Below, piece by piece: positions 37,504 through 48,924 of a stretch of DNA of 64,000 bases. Origin of the DNA: Megalopta genalis (taxonomy: Eukaryota > Arthropoda > Insecta > Hymenoptera > Halictidae); NCBI RefSeq assembly GCF_051020955.1, contig NC_135019.1:21643375-21707374 (forward strand), read 5' to 3'. The notes below the pieces were generated by a model that saw only the letters and a list, made by a program, of their open reading frames with translations, did no database searches and was not told where the DNA came from. Position 1 is the stretch's first letter. Each line of letters opens with the position of its first letter. The translations under genes and the position numbers were made by a program.

Positions 37504-37985
37504 CAGTCGATGTACAAAGTATTCGTACACCTTTTAAAATAGAACAATTCCTTTATAATTGACCTAAGCGATCTAAATCATTTTGGGATGTTAGAAGGAT
37601 TATTTTACTAAACTAAAAGATTGTTTGAAAAAATTGCGTTTGGTTAGCATGATAAACAGAATTAAAGGATAATTCTTTTCAACTTTTTTGATCTCAGCCC
37701 ATAACGAAAATTTAGAAAAAAGAATTTTATAGATTTAAAGACCGCGAAAACCGCAGTTTTTTTGCCAATTGCAACCAAAAAACAGGCCTGTTTTATATGA
37801 TTCCATAGCTGTAGCTTGACTATACGTGAACTGATTTCAATGAAAGTTTCAGCATCTATACAAGTGATCGAGATCTACAAAATGCATTTTTTAAGTTGGT
37901 TATAAACTCAAATGAAAAAGTTGAAAAATATTTTTTAATTCTTTTATCATGCCACCAAGTTACAATTTTTCAAAACAATTTTAGT
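37504..37985. mobile_element. Mariner-type MITE, right end missing
   Basis: TA-CAGTCGATGTACAAAG left end, then AGTATTCGTACACCTTTTAA. Internal blocks (GATCTACAAAATGCATTTTT, TATCATGCCACCAAG) follow the family pattern. It ends where the inverted duplication begins. Confidence 0.55.
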
Positions 37986-38424
37986 CTAGCTAACTGGTTA
38001 AGAAGGATATTATACTTTGATTTTCTTTATATAATTTAATATATTTGATAAAAGTGTTGAATTCGAACCATGAAGAAAATCAAACATATACAGTATAACT
38101 ACAGTACTTTTTACACTTTTCAAAGAGATTGCAACGGCTAATTGATTAATAGCAAATTTTGAAATCCTAATCTAACACTATTCATGAATGGAGCTTTTCG
38201 TATATTCCCACGAAAATAAGGGAAGTACCGACCACAACTTTTGCGATCATGTTTGAAAGTGTAGAAAATTTATACGTATTTACTATATACTATACTACGA
38301 TATATGTAAATATAAAAATTGTTGCAACATCAAATTGCATATACATACAGTGAGTATAACTGCTAGTATAACTGACTTCTATGCTATATGATTAAAGAAA
38401 TATACACGGTATAATTCACGGTAT

Positions 38425-39145
38425 AAATGACAAAATACAACAAACTTTCGATTTAGTATGAAACGTTATCTCTCTTCATAATTAAAAAAATATAACATCA
38501 AATTTTCAAACCACGTAAGTATTCAAACGCCTTATAAAATATGTAATATAATTTGTTATCTTAATTTGTTAATGCATCTGAAGAAAGTTATAAAATTGTA
38601 ATGCATATCTCGTTGATTTTTCCTATGTTAGATCAATATTAGCGGTTAAATGAGCCAAAAATGCATACCGATTTTACGAATTTCTTCAGATGTATTAACA
38701 AATTAAGATAGCAAATTATATTTACCCAGGTCCCTAGACATGACTAAGTCCATCTAGTCCATCTATCACTATAGTCCATCCCCATAAAGTGGATTCAGTC
38801 ATACGAGTTGCAACAACAAACCACGTACTATAAACAAATCATAAAATCACGTAAAATAAAGGTATAAAATGACATCGATCATAAATAAAAAATAATTTTT
38901 AAAATGTCAAACTTTTTGAAACATATTGGTCACGAACAACAATAGAGATATTTAAATTAATAATAAAAATTTGAAAAGCATATATTAACTTAACAACTTA
39001 ATTCCATAAGGCATTCGAATACGTATGTGCCACAAAAATTCGATTGTTTTTTATATTTCTTCAATCATGTAAGTAACGTTTCATACTAAAACGAAAGTAT
39101 TCTGTAATTTGTCATTTATATACTCTATTTCAATATACCGTAAAG
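38425..39145. repeat. Fold-back element upstream of copy A-right
   Basis: The outer arms pair around TTTAGTATGAAACGTTA (about 38452-38470) and TAACGTTTCATACTAAAA (about 39066-39083). The inner part resembles 1979-2566 and 27.24-27.6 kb. Confidence 0.65.
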
Positions 39146-39330
39146 AATGTTTCCTCTTCGAAATATATTTATTTAAATATATGGCATAGAAGTCAACGTT
39201 ACACTAGTGTTTGTATAATGTCGTTAGCTACTGTATGTACACATTGCGATTATTTCGGAGATGTTGGAACACGAACTTGCCGTCAACCGCGACCGTGAAC
39301 ATTAACGAAGGCGGCAAATTCACGCGCGTG

Positions 39331-39338
39331 AATAAAAA
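39331..39338 (+). promoter_or_regulatory. TATA-like box, copy A-right
   Basis: AATAAAAA replaces the TATAAAAA of the other recent copies, so this promoter may be weaker. Confidence 0.4.
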
Positions 39339-39540
39339 TCCCTGAAAATCCACGATTCGACAGAGCAAGGGCTGTACGATCCGCGGGGAAAGCAAACAGA
39401 AGTAATAGAGCGGGCAGGATCAAGAGCACGTCTTGAGGAAGAACAGGTATGTCCGATGTAATATCTCGGTGCGTGTCAACTTCACGAATTGAGTGCTTCT
39501 GCTTTCTCTAGAATATCGGCAGCTGTATAGTTGAAGTAAG

Positions 39541-39936
39541 ATGAGCGACACAGAAGGCACTGTCTCATATGAAGAACCTACAAGAGAATTGGAGAGCCCC
39601 ATCATAGAATTCGGCAACCTAATAGTCGGCCAGGTAGAAATCACCGATATAAAGCTTGGCCGCATAAAAATGGGCAGTGTGAAAGTTAAGAACATGAAAA
39701 TCCGCGAACTAGATACTGGTAACATGAAAATGGAGACAGTAACTGTCGGCAAAGTGTCGATCAGCGAAGTGTATATCGGCCGCATCAAAACCGACACAAT
39801 GAATATCGGCGATGTAAACGTCGGCAACGTAAAATTCGGCAATGTACGTGTCGGTGACATAAAAGTCAACGACTTAGAAGTCGGCGACGTGCGTGTTGGT
39901 GACATAGAAATTGGTCACGGGAGACGAATAGAGTAA
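39541..39936 (+). CDS. Pentad-repeat beta-helix-like protein, copy A-right
   Basis: 131 aa, 128 of 131 residues identical to copy A-left (changes A to T, D to E and V to I). Leader MSDTEGTVSYEEPTR, PIIEF, 20 pentads, tail GHGRRIE. The splice sites of the 5' UTR intron (39447-39511) are clear: CAG|GTATGT at the donor and TTCTCTAG at the acceptor, 65 bp. Exon 2 then runs AATATCGGCAGCTG to the ATG without another ATG. By position it mirrors copy C of the left arm, but by sequence it matches copy A, so the arms have been reshuffled or converted since duplication. Confidence 0.85.
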   Translation: MSDTEGTVSYEEPTRELESPIIEFGNLIVGQVEITDIKLGRIKMGSVKVKNMKIRELDTGNMKMETVTVGKVSISEVYIGRIKTDTMNIGDVNVGNVKFGNVRVGDIKVNDLEVGDVRVGDIEIGHGRRIE

Positions 39937-40020
39937 TCCGAACAAGAGGGAGGAAGTGCGTACATATGTAGTGTGCATGTCAAATCTGCAAAAATACACA
40001 CGTGAATATATTTGATTTCT

Positions 40021-40030
40021 AATAAATAAA
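40021..40030 (+). terminator. Poly(A) signal, copy A-right
   Basis: AATAAATAAA, 85 nt past the stop. Confidence 0.7.
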
Positions 40031-40075
40031 AGGAGTGATTTGACTGAAATAAATGAAACCAGAAACTGATTACTA

Positions 40076-40272
40076 GACTACGGATCATTGTGCAGAATAC
40101 AAATTGTCTAGATTAATTACAACGAACAGAAAGTAAATGAGATTATATTTACTTTGTTGGTGATTTCAATGAAGTGAGGACTGTGGTAGAATATTATTTA
40201 ACTTTTCTCATATCTTCATTATTTGTTATTTCGTCTAGTAATTTTTATTATAAATGCATAAAACCTGCAGTC
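40076..40272. mobile_element. GACTGCGGAT-family MITE, right arm unit A
   Basis: GACTACGGAT...CTGCAGTC with TA flanks; 197 bp, inverted relative to the left-arm copies. Confidence 0.7.
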
Positions 40273-41121
40273 TACTGGTGACTAACATATTATTGTTACC
40301 ACTACCTCCTGATGCATTCGATTTATTTTTCGAAACACAACACTTTCATTTCAGAAAACAAACCCTACGAACCTGGATTATGCAGTTATTTATCGATATT
40401 GAAAAATAATTATTCGTATCTAGGAAATTTCCTACATATGTAGCTGCCTGTAGTAGTTTACCGTTAAACAGCTGAATCTCCTTCTGTGTACGTTTGACAT
40501 ACACAATTGTAAATAGCCAACGTTCGACATATCAGAGACGCGATACTGACTAACTTTTTTTCAACTTTGCTATTCCTTGAAATAACAACAAAATATAAAG
40601 AGTATTGGTTTTTAACTTTTTATATGAGCTAATAATGAAAATTTAAAAAAATGCGTTTCGCAGATCTTAGTAATGTGTATTGTGTATGAAACATACAATG
40701 AATATACTCTACAGAGGATAATATATGCATATTATTTCATTATTAATTTGTGTAATTAAATTCTTTGTCATTTATGTACGGCATATTTTACGTACGCAAT
40801 AAGCATTGTTTAAACAAGAAGTCGTGAATATTTAATAATAATTCGAATCCAACCTCGTTCGATTTGATGGGGAATCGTGCGTCGCTAAGGACGTAATTTG
40901 CCATTTATATACTCTATTTCAATATACCATAAGAAATGTTTCCTCTTTAAATTATATTTATTTAAATATATGGCATAGAAGTCAACGCGTTACATTAATG
41001 TTCGAATAATGTCGTTGGCTACTGTATGTACACATTGCGATTATTTCGGAGATGTTGGAACACGAACTTGCCGTCAACCGCGACCGTGAACATTAACGAA
41101 GGCGGCAAATACACGCGCATG

Positions 41122-41129
41122 TATAAAAA
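41122..41129 (+). promoter_or_regulatory. TATA box, copy B-right
   Basis: TATAAAAA, about 107 nt before the 5' UTR donor. The context CCCCTGAAAATCCACGATTCG is shared with the left-arm copies. Confidence 0.6.
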
Positions 41130-41330
41130 CCCCTGAAAATCCACGATTCGACAGAGCAAGGGCTGTACGATCCGCGGGGAAAGCAAACAGAAGTAATAGA
41201 GCGGGCAAATCAAGAGCACGTCTTGAGGAAGAACAGGTATGTCCGATGTAATATCTCGGTGCGTGTCAACTTCACGAATTGAGTGCTTCTGCTTTCTCTA
41301 GAATATCGGCAGCTGTATAGTTGAAGTAAG

Positions 41331-41726
41331 ATGAGCGACATTGAAGACATTGTTCCATACGGAGAAGGTGCAATTAATTTGAATATCCCCATCATAGCAT
41401 TCGGCAACCTATCACTCGGCAAGGTAGAAATTAGCGATATAAAGCTTGGTCGCATAAAAACCGGCAGTATGAAAGTTAAGAACATGAAAATCCGCGAACA
41501 AAAAACTGGCAACATGAAAATGGAGGCAGTAACTGTCGGCAAAGTGTCGATCTGCGAAGTGCATATAGGCCGCATCAAGACCGGCACATTGAATATCGGC
41601 GAGGTAAACGTCAGCGACTCAAAATTCGGCATTGTAGAAGTCGGTGACATAAAAGTCAGCGGCTTAGAAGTCGGCGATGTGGATATTGGTGACGTAGGAT
41701 TTGGTCAGGAGAGACGACTAGAGTAA
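41331..41726 (+). CDS. Pentad-repeat beta-helix-like protein, copy B-right
   Basis: 131 aa: leader MSDIEDIVPYGEG, PIIAF, 20 pentads, tail GQERRLE. Closest to copy B-left but differing at about 21 residues, many non-conservative (for example RELET-like to REQKT in pentad 7, and GIL to GTL). The pentad count is unchanged. The 5' UTR intron 41237-41301 (65 bp) and the sequence from the intron to the ATG are identical to those of copy A-right, so the control region looks recently homogenised while the coding exon is not. The start is the first ATG after the splice. Confidence 0.85.
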   Translation: MSDIEDIVPYGEGAINLNIPIIAFGNLSLGKVEISDIKLGRIKTGSMKVKNMKIREQKTGNMKMEAVTVGKVSICEVHIGRIKTGTLNIGEVNVSDSKFGIVEVGDIKVSGLEVGDVDIGDVGFGQERRLE

Positions 41727-41810
41727 TCCGAACAAGCGGGAGGAAGCGCGTACATATGTAGTGTGCATGTCAAGCCTGCAAAAATACACACGTGAATATA
41801 TTTGATTTCT

Positions 41811-41820
41811 AATAAATAAA
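41811..41820 (+). terminator. Poly(A) signal, copy B-right
   Basis: AATAAATAAA, 85 nt past the stop. Confidence 0.7.
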
Positions 41821-41865
41821 AGGAGCGATTTGACTGAAATAAATGAAACCAGATACTGATTACTA

Positions 41866-42062
41866 GACTGCGGATCATTGTGCAGAATACAAATTGTCTA
41901 GATTAATTACAACGAACAGAAGGTAAATGAGATTATATTTACTATTTTGGTGATTTCAATGAAGTGAGGAGTGTGGTAGATTATTATTTAATTTTTCTCA
42001 TATCTTCATTATTTGTTATTTCGTCTAGTAATTTTTATTATAAATGCATAAAATCTGCAGTC
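41866..42062. mobile_element. GACTGCGGAT-family MITE, right arm unit B
   Basis: GACTGCGGAT...ATCTGCAGTC with TA flanks, 197 bp. Confidence 0.7.
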
Positions 42063-42936
42063 TACTGGTAACTATAATTGTTACTACTACCTCCTGATGC
42101 ATCCGATTAATTTTTCAAAACACAACATTTTCATTTCAGAAAACAAACACCACGAACGTAGGTTATGCAGTTATTTATCGATATTGAAAAATAATTATTC
42201 GTATCTAGGAAATTTTCTACATATGTAGCTGCCCGTAGTAGTTTACCGTTAAACAGCAGAATCTCCTTCTGTGTACGTTTGACATACACAATTGTAAACA
42301 GCCAACGTTCAACATATCAGAGACGCGATAATGATTCACTGTTTTTAACTTTGCTATTCCTTGAAATAACAACAAAACACAAGAAGCATTAGTTTTTTAA
42401 CTTTTTATATGAGCCAAGAACGAAAATTTCAAAAAATTCATTTTGTAAATCTCAGAACGTGTATACATATTGATCTGAAATCTGCTGATTTCTAACAGTT
42501 CTATGTAATATTTTTTGTCCGTTGTAACTGACAACAATGGCGACCGATTTTGATGAAATTTTTAGCATATGTCATTTAAAGTTTCGTCATAAGCTTAGAT
42601 AAAATGTTTTTTATTTTCCTTATCATTCAAATGTTGCAGACATTGCCCAGTAAACTAATCCCTCTAACATCTCAAAAGAATGCATTTCGTTTACATTTAA
42701 AAAAAGATATTCTATTTTAAATATTAATCTGATGCACTGTGTATGTGTATGGATGCACCACACAGCGAGTAAAGTTTATATTCGGACGCCTTTTAAAACG
42801 AAATGACATTTTCAACTATCACAATTGATTGAACTGACAAAGAAAATGGAATAATAATATTTTTTCTATTTTTTTTGTTCTTAATCATTTCCCTAGTTCG
42901 AAAAAAGAACTGAAGACCAAAATATTTTGACGTTTA

Positions 42937-43339
42937 CAGTGACATTAATATTCGCTATCCTTTAAAACGTAATAACTTTTTCGAAACTGGTTTGAACGAC
43001 TTGAACTTTTTTTAGATGTTAGTAGGACTAGTATACTAGACAATGACTGGTAAAATGGTCGAAAATCGTGAAGATCTCCAATTTTCTAAATCTAAAGTTG
43101 TTTGTATTCCATAATAACGATAACTGATTTCGTTGACATTTTCAGTATGCATACAAATTACAAACACGTTCTTTTTTTTCTGTCAACCCCGCCAATTGCA
43201 ATTTTTACATGAATATTTTTACTCTTCGTCTAGTGAACGGCTAAGTTTAACATCTTCAAAGAAAAATTCAACTAAGTTGATCCAATTTCGAAAAGTAATC
43301 GTGTTTGAAAAGGTGTCCGAATATTAGCGTTACTCACTG
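42937..43339. mobile_element. Mariner-type MITE, CAGTGA ends, TA target
   Basis: TA-CAGTGACATTAATATTCG at the left and CGAATATTAGCGTTACTCACTG-type right end followed by TA. Both ends then read TTTTAAAACG/CGTGTTTGAAAA. 403 bp, no coding. Confidence 0.75.
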
Positions 43340-43570
43340 TAGATCGTGAAGTTGGAACATTTTTAGATTAGGAAAGTACTTCGGCAGCTGGAGCATGTAT
43401 ACACAGAACCAAACTATCCCCTAGTTTTCTATTAACAAGTTTGGGCCCTGTTTGATTCGCTAGCGCTCTTCTTGACTCCCTGAGACATCCTAGCAGCTAG
43501 TACAGATTGGAACCCTATTTCGTGTACCGCGCCGAGTATGCGCGCAGAGTATGCGCGACCAAGATATCAG
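43340..43570. repeat. Inverted copy of 28660-28875
   Basis: Contains CCCTAGTTTTCTATTAACAA and GCGCCGAGTATGCGCGC, mirrored in the left segment. Paired coordinates sum to about 72,216, a different axis from the gene-array duplication. Confidence 0.75.
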
Positions 43571-43799
43571 GACCATAACCCGAGTCCAGAAGTTCTCGAT
43601 ATCATTTTTCTAAAAAAATTGGAAAGTTTAGAATTTGGAGAATCGAAAGTATAAAATAATAAATAAAAGCTGGCCATTTCTTTGAAGAAAATTTGATGAT
43701 CATACGAACGGGTTACGTACGAGCATTTGTAAAAGTCGCAGAACTCCGTGCAGATACAATAGCGGTACGTATTAGACATACTCGCGTCGGAAAGTACAT

Positions 43800-44160
43800 T
43801 AACATCTTTTCTAAAATTATTTTCGAATATTGTAATTGGTTGGGATGATATAAAAGGATAAAAAATTCTCGTTTTTCCAACATTTTTATGTGAAGCTATA
43901 AAGAAAATTTAAAAATGCATTTTGTAGAATTCTGTGATTTCTATACATGCTCAAAATTCCATCGAAACACGTTGCTTAAATTTTTTGTTGTAGGCACAGA
44001 TACAAAAGTTGAGGAAACAATTTTTTTATTTTTTGTTCATCCCAATCGATTGCAATCTAAACAAAATTTTATATCGTCATTCTCTAGAAAACTAATCGGA
44101 CTAGTCGTTTGGACCAATTTCAAAACAATTATTCAGTTTGAAAAGATGTTAATATAGTTT
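43800..44160. mobile_element. Decayed mariner-type fragment
   Basis: Right-half blocks of the family: TGCATTTTGTAGAATTCTGTG, CTAGAAAACTAATCGG and TTTCAAAACAATTATTC. Ends not recognisable. Confidence 0.4.
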
Positions 44161-47100
44161 TTGACACGATTGTATTTATTGGATATAACGAGAACAAAGT
44201 AGTATTACAATTAAACAAAAATCTGAAACTCTCCGCAAAATTTTTCTCGAACAAAGTTACTAAGAAAGATCGGACGTGAACTGCATTGAAAATTTCTAAT
44301 CAAAAAGGCTAGCAAAATACGAAAATTAACCATCGAATAATGTATTATTGAGAGCCGATGAGAAGGCACCAGGAATCGTGCCAGCTGATCTCGCCTCTCA
44401 TTAGTCAATGTTTTTCATTAATAACTCGTAAACGAAGCCGCGGATTGCATTTTCGCTAAGGAAAAAGTTACTTCAAATGACCTCAGGAACTTCTCATTTC
44501 CCGCTTGCACAATAATATTTGGACACCCTGTATATTCGAACTTAAAGTTCAATGTACGTTTAGTACTCTGTATAATATACCCTAATTAAAATATTTCCCA
44601 ATGTGATAATTTCTCAACATAAATAAGTTAATACATTTTTATTTAAAATTCCAAGGTGTATCGAATCATGCATAAGAAATTATATGATTCTATTTTTAAA
44701 AAACCAATGGTGATTTTCAAACGTACACAAACACAAAAAAAACAATGTCACTGGATCATGTCCCTTCGAAATAAAAGAAGTTTCGTTTGAAACATTTTTT
44801 CAAATAACGAATAATTCTCGAGATAGTCGCATGTAATGATTAAAATGGGGCAACCTGTGTAAGATAGAAACAATTGTTGAATGCATACATGTGTACAAAA
44901 TTCACATCAATAGCTTTTATCAGACGCATATACGTATGCATCCATAGCATTCAAAGGGTTAAATCATATTTAATTTAATATTTAATCTTTTTGTATTAGT
45001 TTAAGTTAAAGCTTGAGAGTGACTTACATAAAAGAGTTGTAACAATCTTTTGTTATTGCATTTTGTAAAACTTTTAATTCATCCTTCATTATCCATTAAT
45101 TAACTTTTTTGACTTATACCATTTCTGCTTTCAACTGCTCCTATGTCAATAAATTACCAACTTTATATCTAGAAGCAGTAAAATATATTAAACAATATTG
45201 CTAAATAAAATTTTATAAATGATCTTGAGCATGCTTAGTTATATTTTTGTCAAAAAAGTCCACCGTTCGAATGTTACCGAAATCAAATTTTGATACTAAG
45301 TATCTCAAAACACGATTTTGCTAGAAACGCCCTTATTTCATAGATCCTTTCAATATGGCTCATGTTTTAACATTTTTTAAGTAGAAAAAACGAGACGAAT
45401 TTATAATACAACTGAACATTGTTCTCAGAAGACTTTCCTTTAGTTTACGCTTATATTTAGCTCTTCGATGCATAATAAAATTCGTAGGAGAGTCGAAAAA
45501 TACAATAGAAAAAAATTCTTATCGGTAAAGGTTTAAAATATTGATTTTATGTTGTGCATGATGCTTGCATAATACAGCAGATAGTTCCTAGATGCACAAG
45601 TGCTGCACATTGTAAACAAACGAATATTTCTTACTTGTGCGAACAAAAGAATCTGTTGTTGTTTAATAAGACACAAAGTACAAAACTCAATAACCTTTCG
45701 TGTTGGATCGATTCAAATTTCAAAAGTTTGAAAAATTGAAAAACCTCTATTTAACAAAAGACGACTATCTATAATTTTAATCACAATAGGAAAGCAACTG
45801 CAAAAGCTAATGTTCAAGAACAAAAACGATAACAATTTTAATTTTTCTAGATTGATACTTTAAATTAATCTAAGTTATTTATATAAATAAATAAGATTGA
45901 TTTTATTAAAACCAATTCCTAAAATTCTTAAAATTCTAAATAGTTACCTACAAAAGTAAAACAATTACTTATTTCATATTTGTGAAGATGGTAACACAGA
46001 AGACAGCCTCAAACTATTATAGGAACAAGCCTAAATAACATTTATTTTACTTCTAACTGGAGTACTTAGATATAATAATATATATAATTAGGGAATGTAA
46101 TGTTTCTCGTGCTATCGATATGTATTGTTATCGAAACTCTATAAGTCGAATATCTTTATAAGAGAACAATTATGTTCATTTCTTTGCTCCGTCGGCTGCA
46201 AATACCTCTAGAAAGTCAAAACCGTACTTCAACTCGAATAATTTGCCACATGTTAAGATGCATCAATTTACCTTCGCAATTTAAGCTAATTATACATACA
46301 TATTTTACGTGAAAAATTTTCTTGTCCAATGACAAACTATTTCACAAAATTTATCGTCATACAATCTGCAGTGCTCAATATATTTGAATTATTAAATATA
46401 CGGGGCGGCCCTTTAAGTATTAGCACTTGAATATCTCTATTATTTTTGGAGATACGAAGAAAATTTATTAACAGAAGTATTTCAGTATCTCAGAGAAGTA
46501 TGTAATACGGCGGTAATAACTCTTCGGCAGTTGGAGAAGTTTCGGAGATTTCAAGGCCAGCTTTATTATCATCAACGGAGTCGTATGTATTTTTGTATAC
46601 ACTGATTGATACAACACGAAAAATCATTCCGTCTTTCTTAACTTATCATTCAACCTTTTTAACTGGAGTACTGGATGAATTTTAAATTTATTAATCGATT
46701 CTTCGATGTATTTCTATCGGTGAGAAATGTTATTATACCAATTTTTCACGAATAAGCTGGAAATTGTCCTATCTAAACAATAACATCCGATCTCACTCGT
46801 CTATTGTTTTATTTATTGACTACAGTTGGCATTAATTAACTGTATATAAGCATGTATACTACATATGTATATATGTGTAGCTACACGTACATTCGTATAT
46901 CGAAGGACTGAAAAAAAAATGGGAATCAAACATCTGTATATTTCGTTTGCCGAACACCTTTACCGTTAAACATTACTCTACATTAGTGTGCTATTAAATG
47001 TGAACGGTGAAATTTACAAGTGGCGTTGAACGCATACTACCCTCATGAGAATGCTCACAATCTCCACTTCGAATCTTCTGCGTGTCCTCACCCTAACAAT

Positions 47101-47332
47101 ATCGAAAATGTCAGCAATTGACGGAGGTAGTGAGCGGCACAAGTTTTCTCGTCTGTTAGCAACATAAACGAAATGATCATCGATTTTGTTAGCGAAAAAT
47201 CGTAACTAAACGTTGTATCGGCACTTACGTAGCTTCTATAATTTACAATTAATGCAGGCAATTTCTATTTTCCATAAAAAATCCGCAATCGAATTATAAT
47301 CGTTTAAACATTTCAGCTGACGGTACCACGTA
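44161..47332. other. No gene recognised; possible Tigger end near 46.1 kb
   Basis: AT-rich DNA. At 46130-46260 the strings CTCTATAAGTCGAA and TTCAACTCGAATAATTTGCC resemble the ends of pogo/Tigger elements and the segment at 48.93 kb. This is the expected position of Galpha-q intron 1 sequence. Confidence 0.4.
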
Positions 47333-47840
47333 CAGTCGTCGCAGAAAGTATGTTGGTCCTTCTTAGAGCGCAATAGCATTTTTTAAATTCATCCAATTGT
47401 CTTGAATCTGTTTGTAATGTTAGACTGATTAGTTTACCGAACAATGAGTAAAATTAGTTTTTTGAACGTTTTCATCCGGAATAATATTTCGAAAATTTAA
47501 AGAATGCAGTTTTTAGATTTCGATAATTTATAAATTTCGTCGGTGTTGTTACGAGCTGCAAACAATTAAAGATAGCGAAAATAGCAATTGTTCATAATTT
47601 TTGTGACCAATGACCGTAAAAAGACTGGAAATATCGACATTTTTCGATGCTTGTAGCTCGAATCGCGTGATAAGCGATTTCGATGAAATTTTCAACATGC
47701 AAATAAGTTAATCTCAAATCCAGGAAAAGCATTGTTTAAAGTTTCGTTATAAGCTCAGTTAAACAACAAAGATAATTTTTCAGTTTTTTGAAAAAGTTAT
47801 TACATTTTACAAGGTGTCGAAATACTTTCCGCAGCGACTG
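47333..47840. mobile_element. Mariner-type MITE, CAGTCG ends, TA target
   Basis: TA-CAGTCGTCGCAGAAAGTAT at the left and ATACTTTCCGCAGCGACTG-TA at the right. 508 bp with the internal family blocks, no coding. Confidence 0.8.
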
Positions 47841-48924
47841 TACATTCACGTATAGTATATGTATATATATCATATGTAACATCGTGCTAGCGTGTTCCTT
47901 GATTCAAAGCGATCGTCAAGTCAGTCGAACGTGAAGTTGCAAAAACGCTACGGTTCCAAACCGAACTCTGCAACTAAAGACATCGAGACGGCCTATCAAT
48001 CGACGCCAATTTTGCTTCTAAAAACATTATTTACAACCACGCTTGCCACGTGGCCTAGTAGAGACGCGCATTCCACCTACAATTTCTCAACGCCAATTTT
48101 TCTACGAAAGAATACTTCCAGCTTATTATTTCGCCTTTTTAATGCGAATTTTATTATCAATCGTGCGCATTCTTATTATTTACCTATTTATTTATTGAAT
48201 ATATACAGGAAGTTACCCATTAGTTAGAAAATTTAAAAAAAGATAGAGGCAGTAGATATAAAATAAGATAACCGCAATTCCTTCAATTAATATGATAAAT
48301 CTCTAAGGACTATAGTAACGTTGCGATATTTAAACAATGCGTCTTAAATTCTGTTTGGAAGAATGTAGTGGATGACTGAAAAAATCGATAGAAAAGTGCA
48401 TATGTATTTACAATAGAGAAAACACGGTTGAGGCTAGTATGATGTCTATATGATGACCCATTTAAATCGATCCAGTCAAATATCTTCGAAATCGTCGATA
48501 ATACTAAAAAATGTTTCAAACGAATATGGGTCACTATGTATAAATTATTCCTATGTTCCTGAAACATACCTTGATGCTCTATTATACAAAATCGTCAACG
48601 CAATTCTACGCAAGATCGTTTTGTTCGAACGGAGAAGCGTATCCTAATACAATCACCAACGGTCGTCTACCTACGAGAAATTAATTAGCGCTATCGATAT
48701 AATTAAAGCTTTGTTTTTAAGAAAACTTTATTTGAAAAGTCGTCAGTCATCTGATTTCGTACCTTATTTATTATTTCGTACCTTTCGCACCATTTCAGCT
48801 TGTTTTTTTTTCACCAAAATGAAAAAGTGTAATAAAAAAAATATCAATTTTTTGTACTACAGTTTTGTACTACAGTCTCGAAAATCACTTGTAAGATGAA
48901 AATTTTGTTCATTTCATTCCGCTG
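47841..48924. other. No gene recognised
   Basis: The frame at 47892-48227 has no recognisable domain. Confidence 0.35.

Larger units (their letters stand above)
37989..42460 (+). repeat. Right arm of the large inverted duplication
   Basis: Reverse complement of the left arm, with paired coordinates summing to about 66,120 near the inner edge, so the axis is near 33,060. It holds two gene units (A, then B, outward from the centre), while the left arm holds C, B, A outward. Units join at about 40888 (GCGTCGCTAA). Confidence 0.85.

Noticed and set aside
28255..37640. 28255-28400 and 37504-37640 as part of the inverted duplication
   Set aside because: Both run in the same orientation and are independent mariner-type ends, not paired arm sequence.
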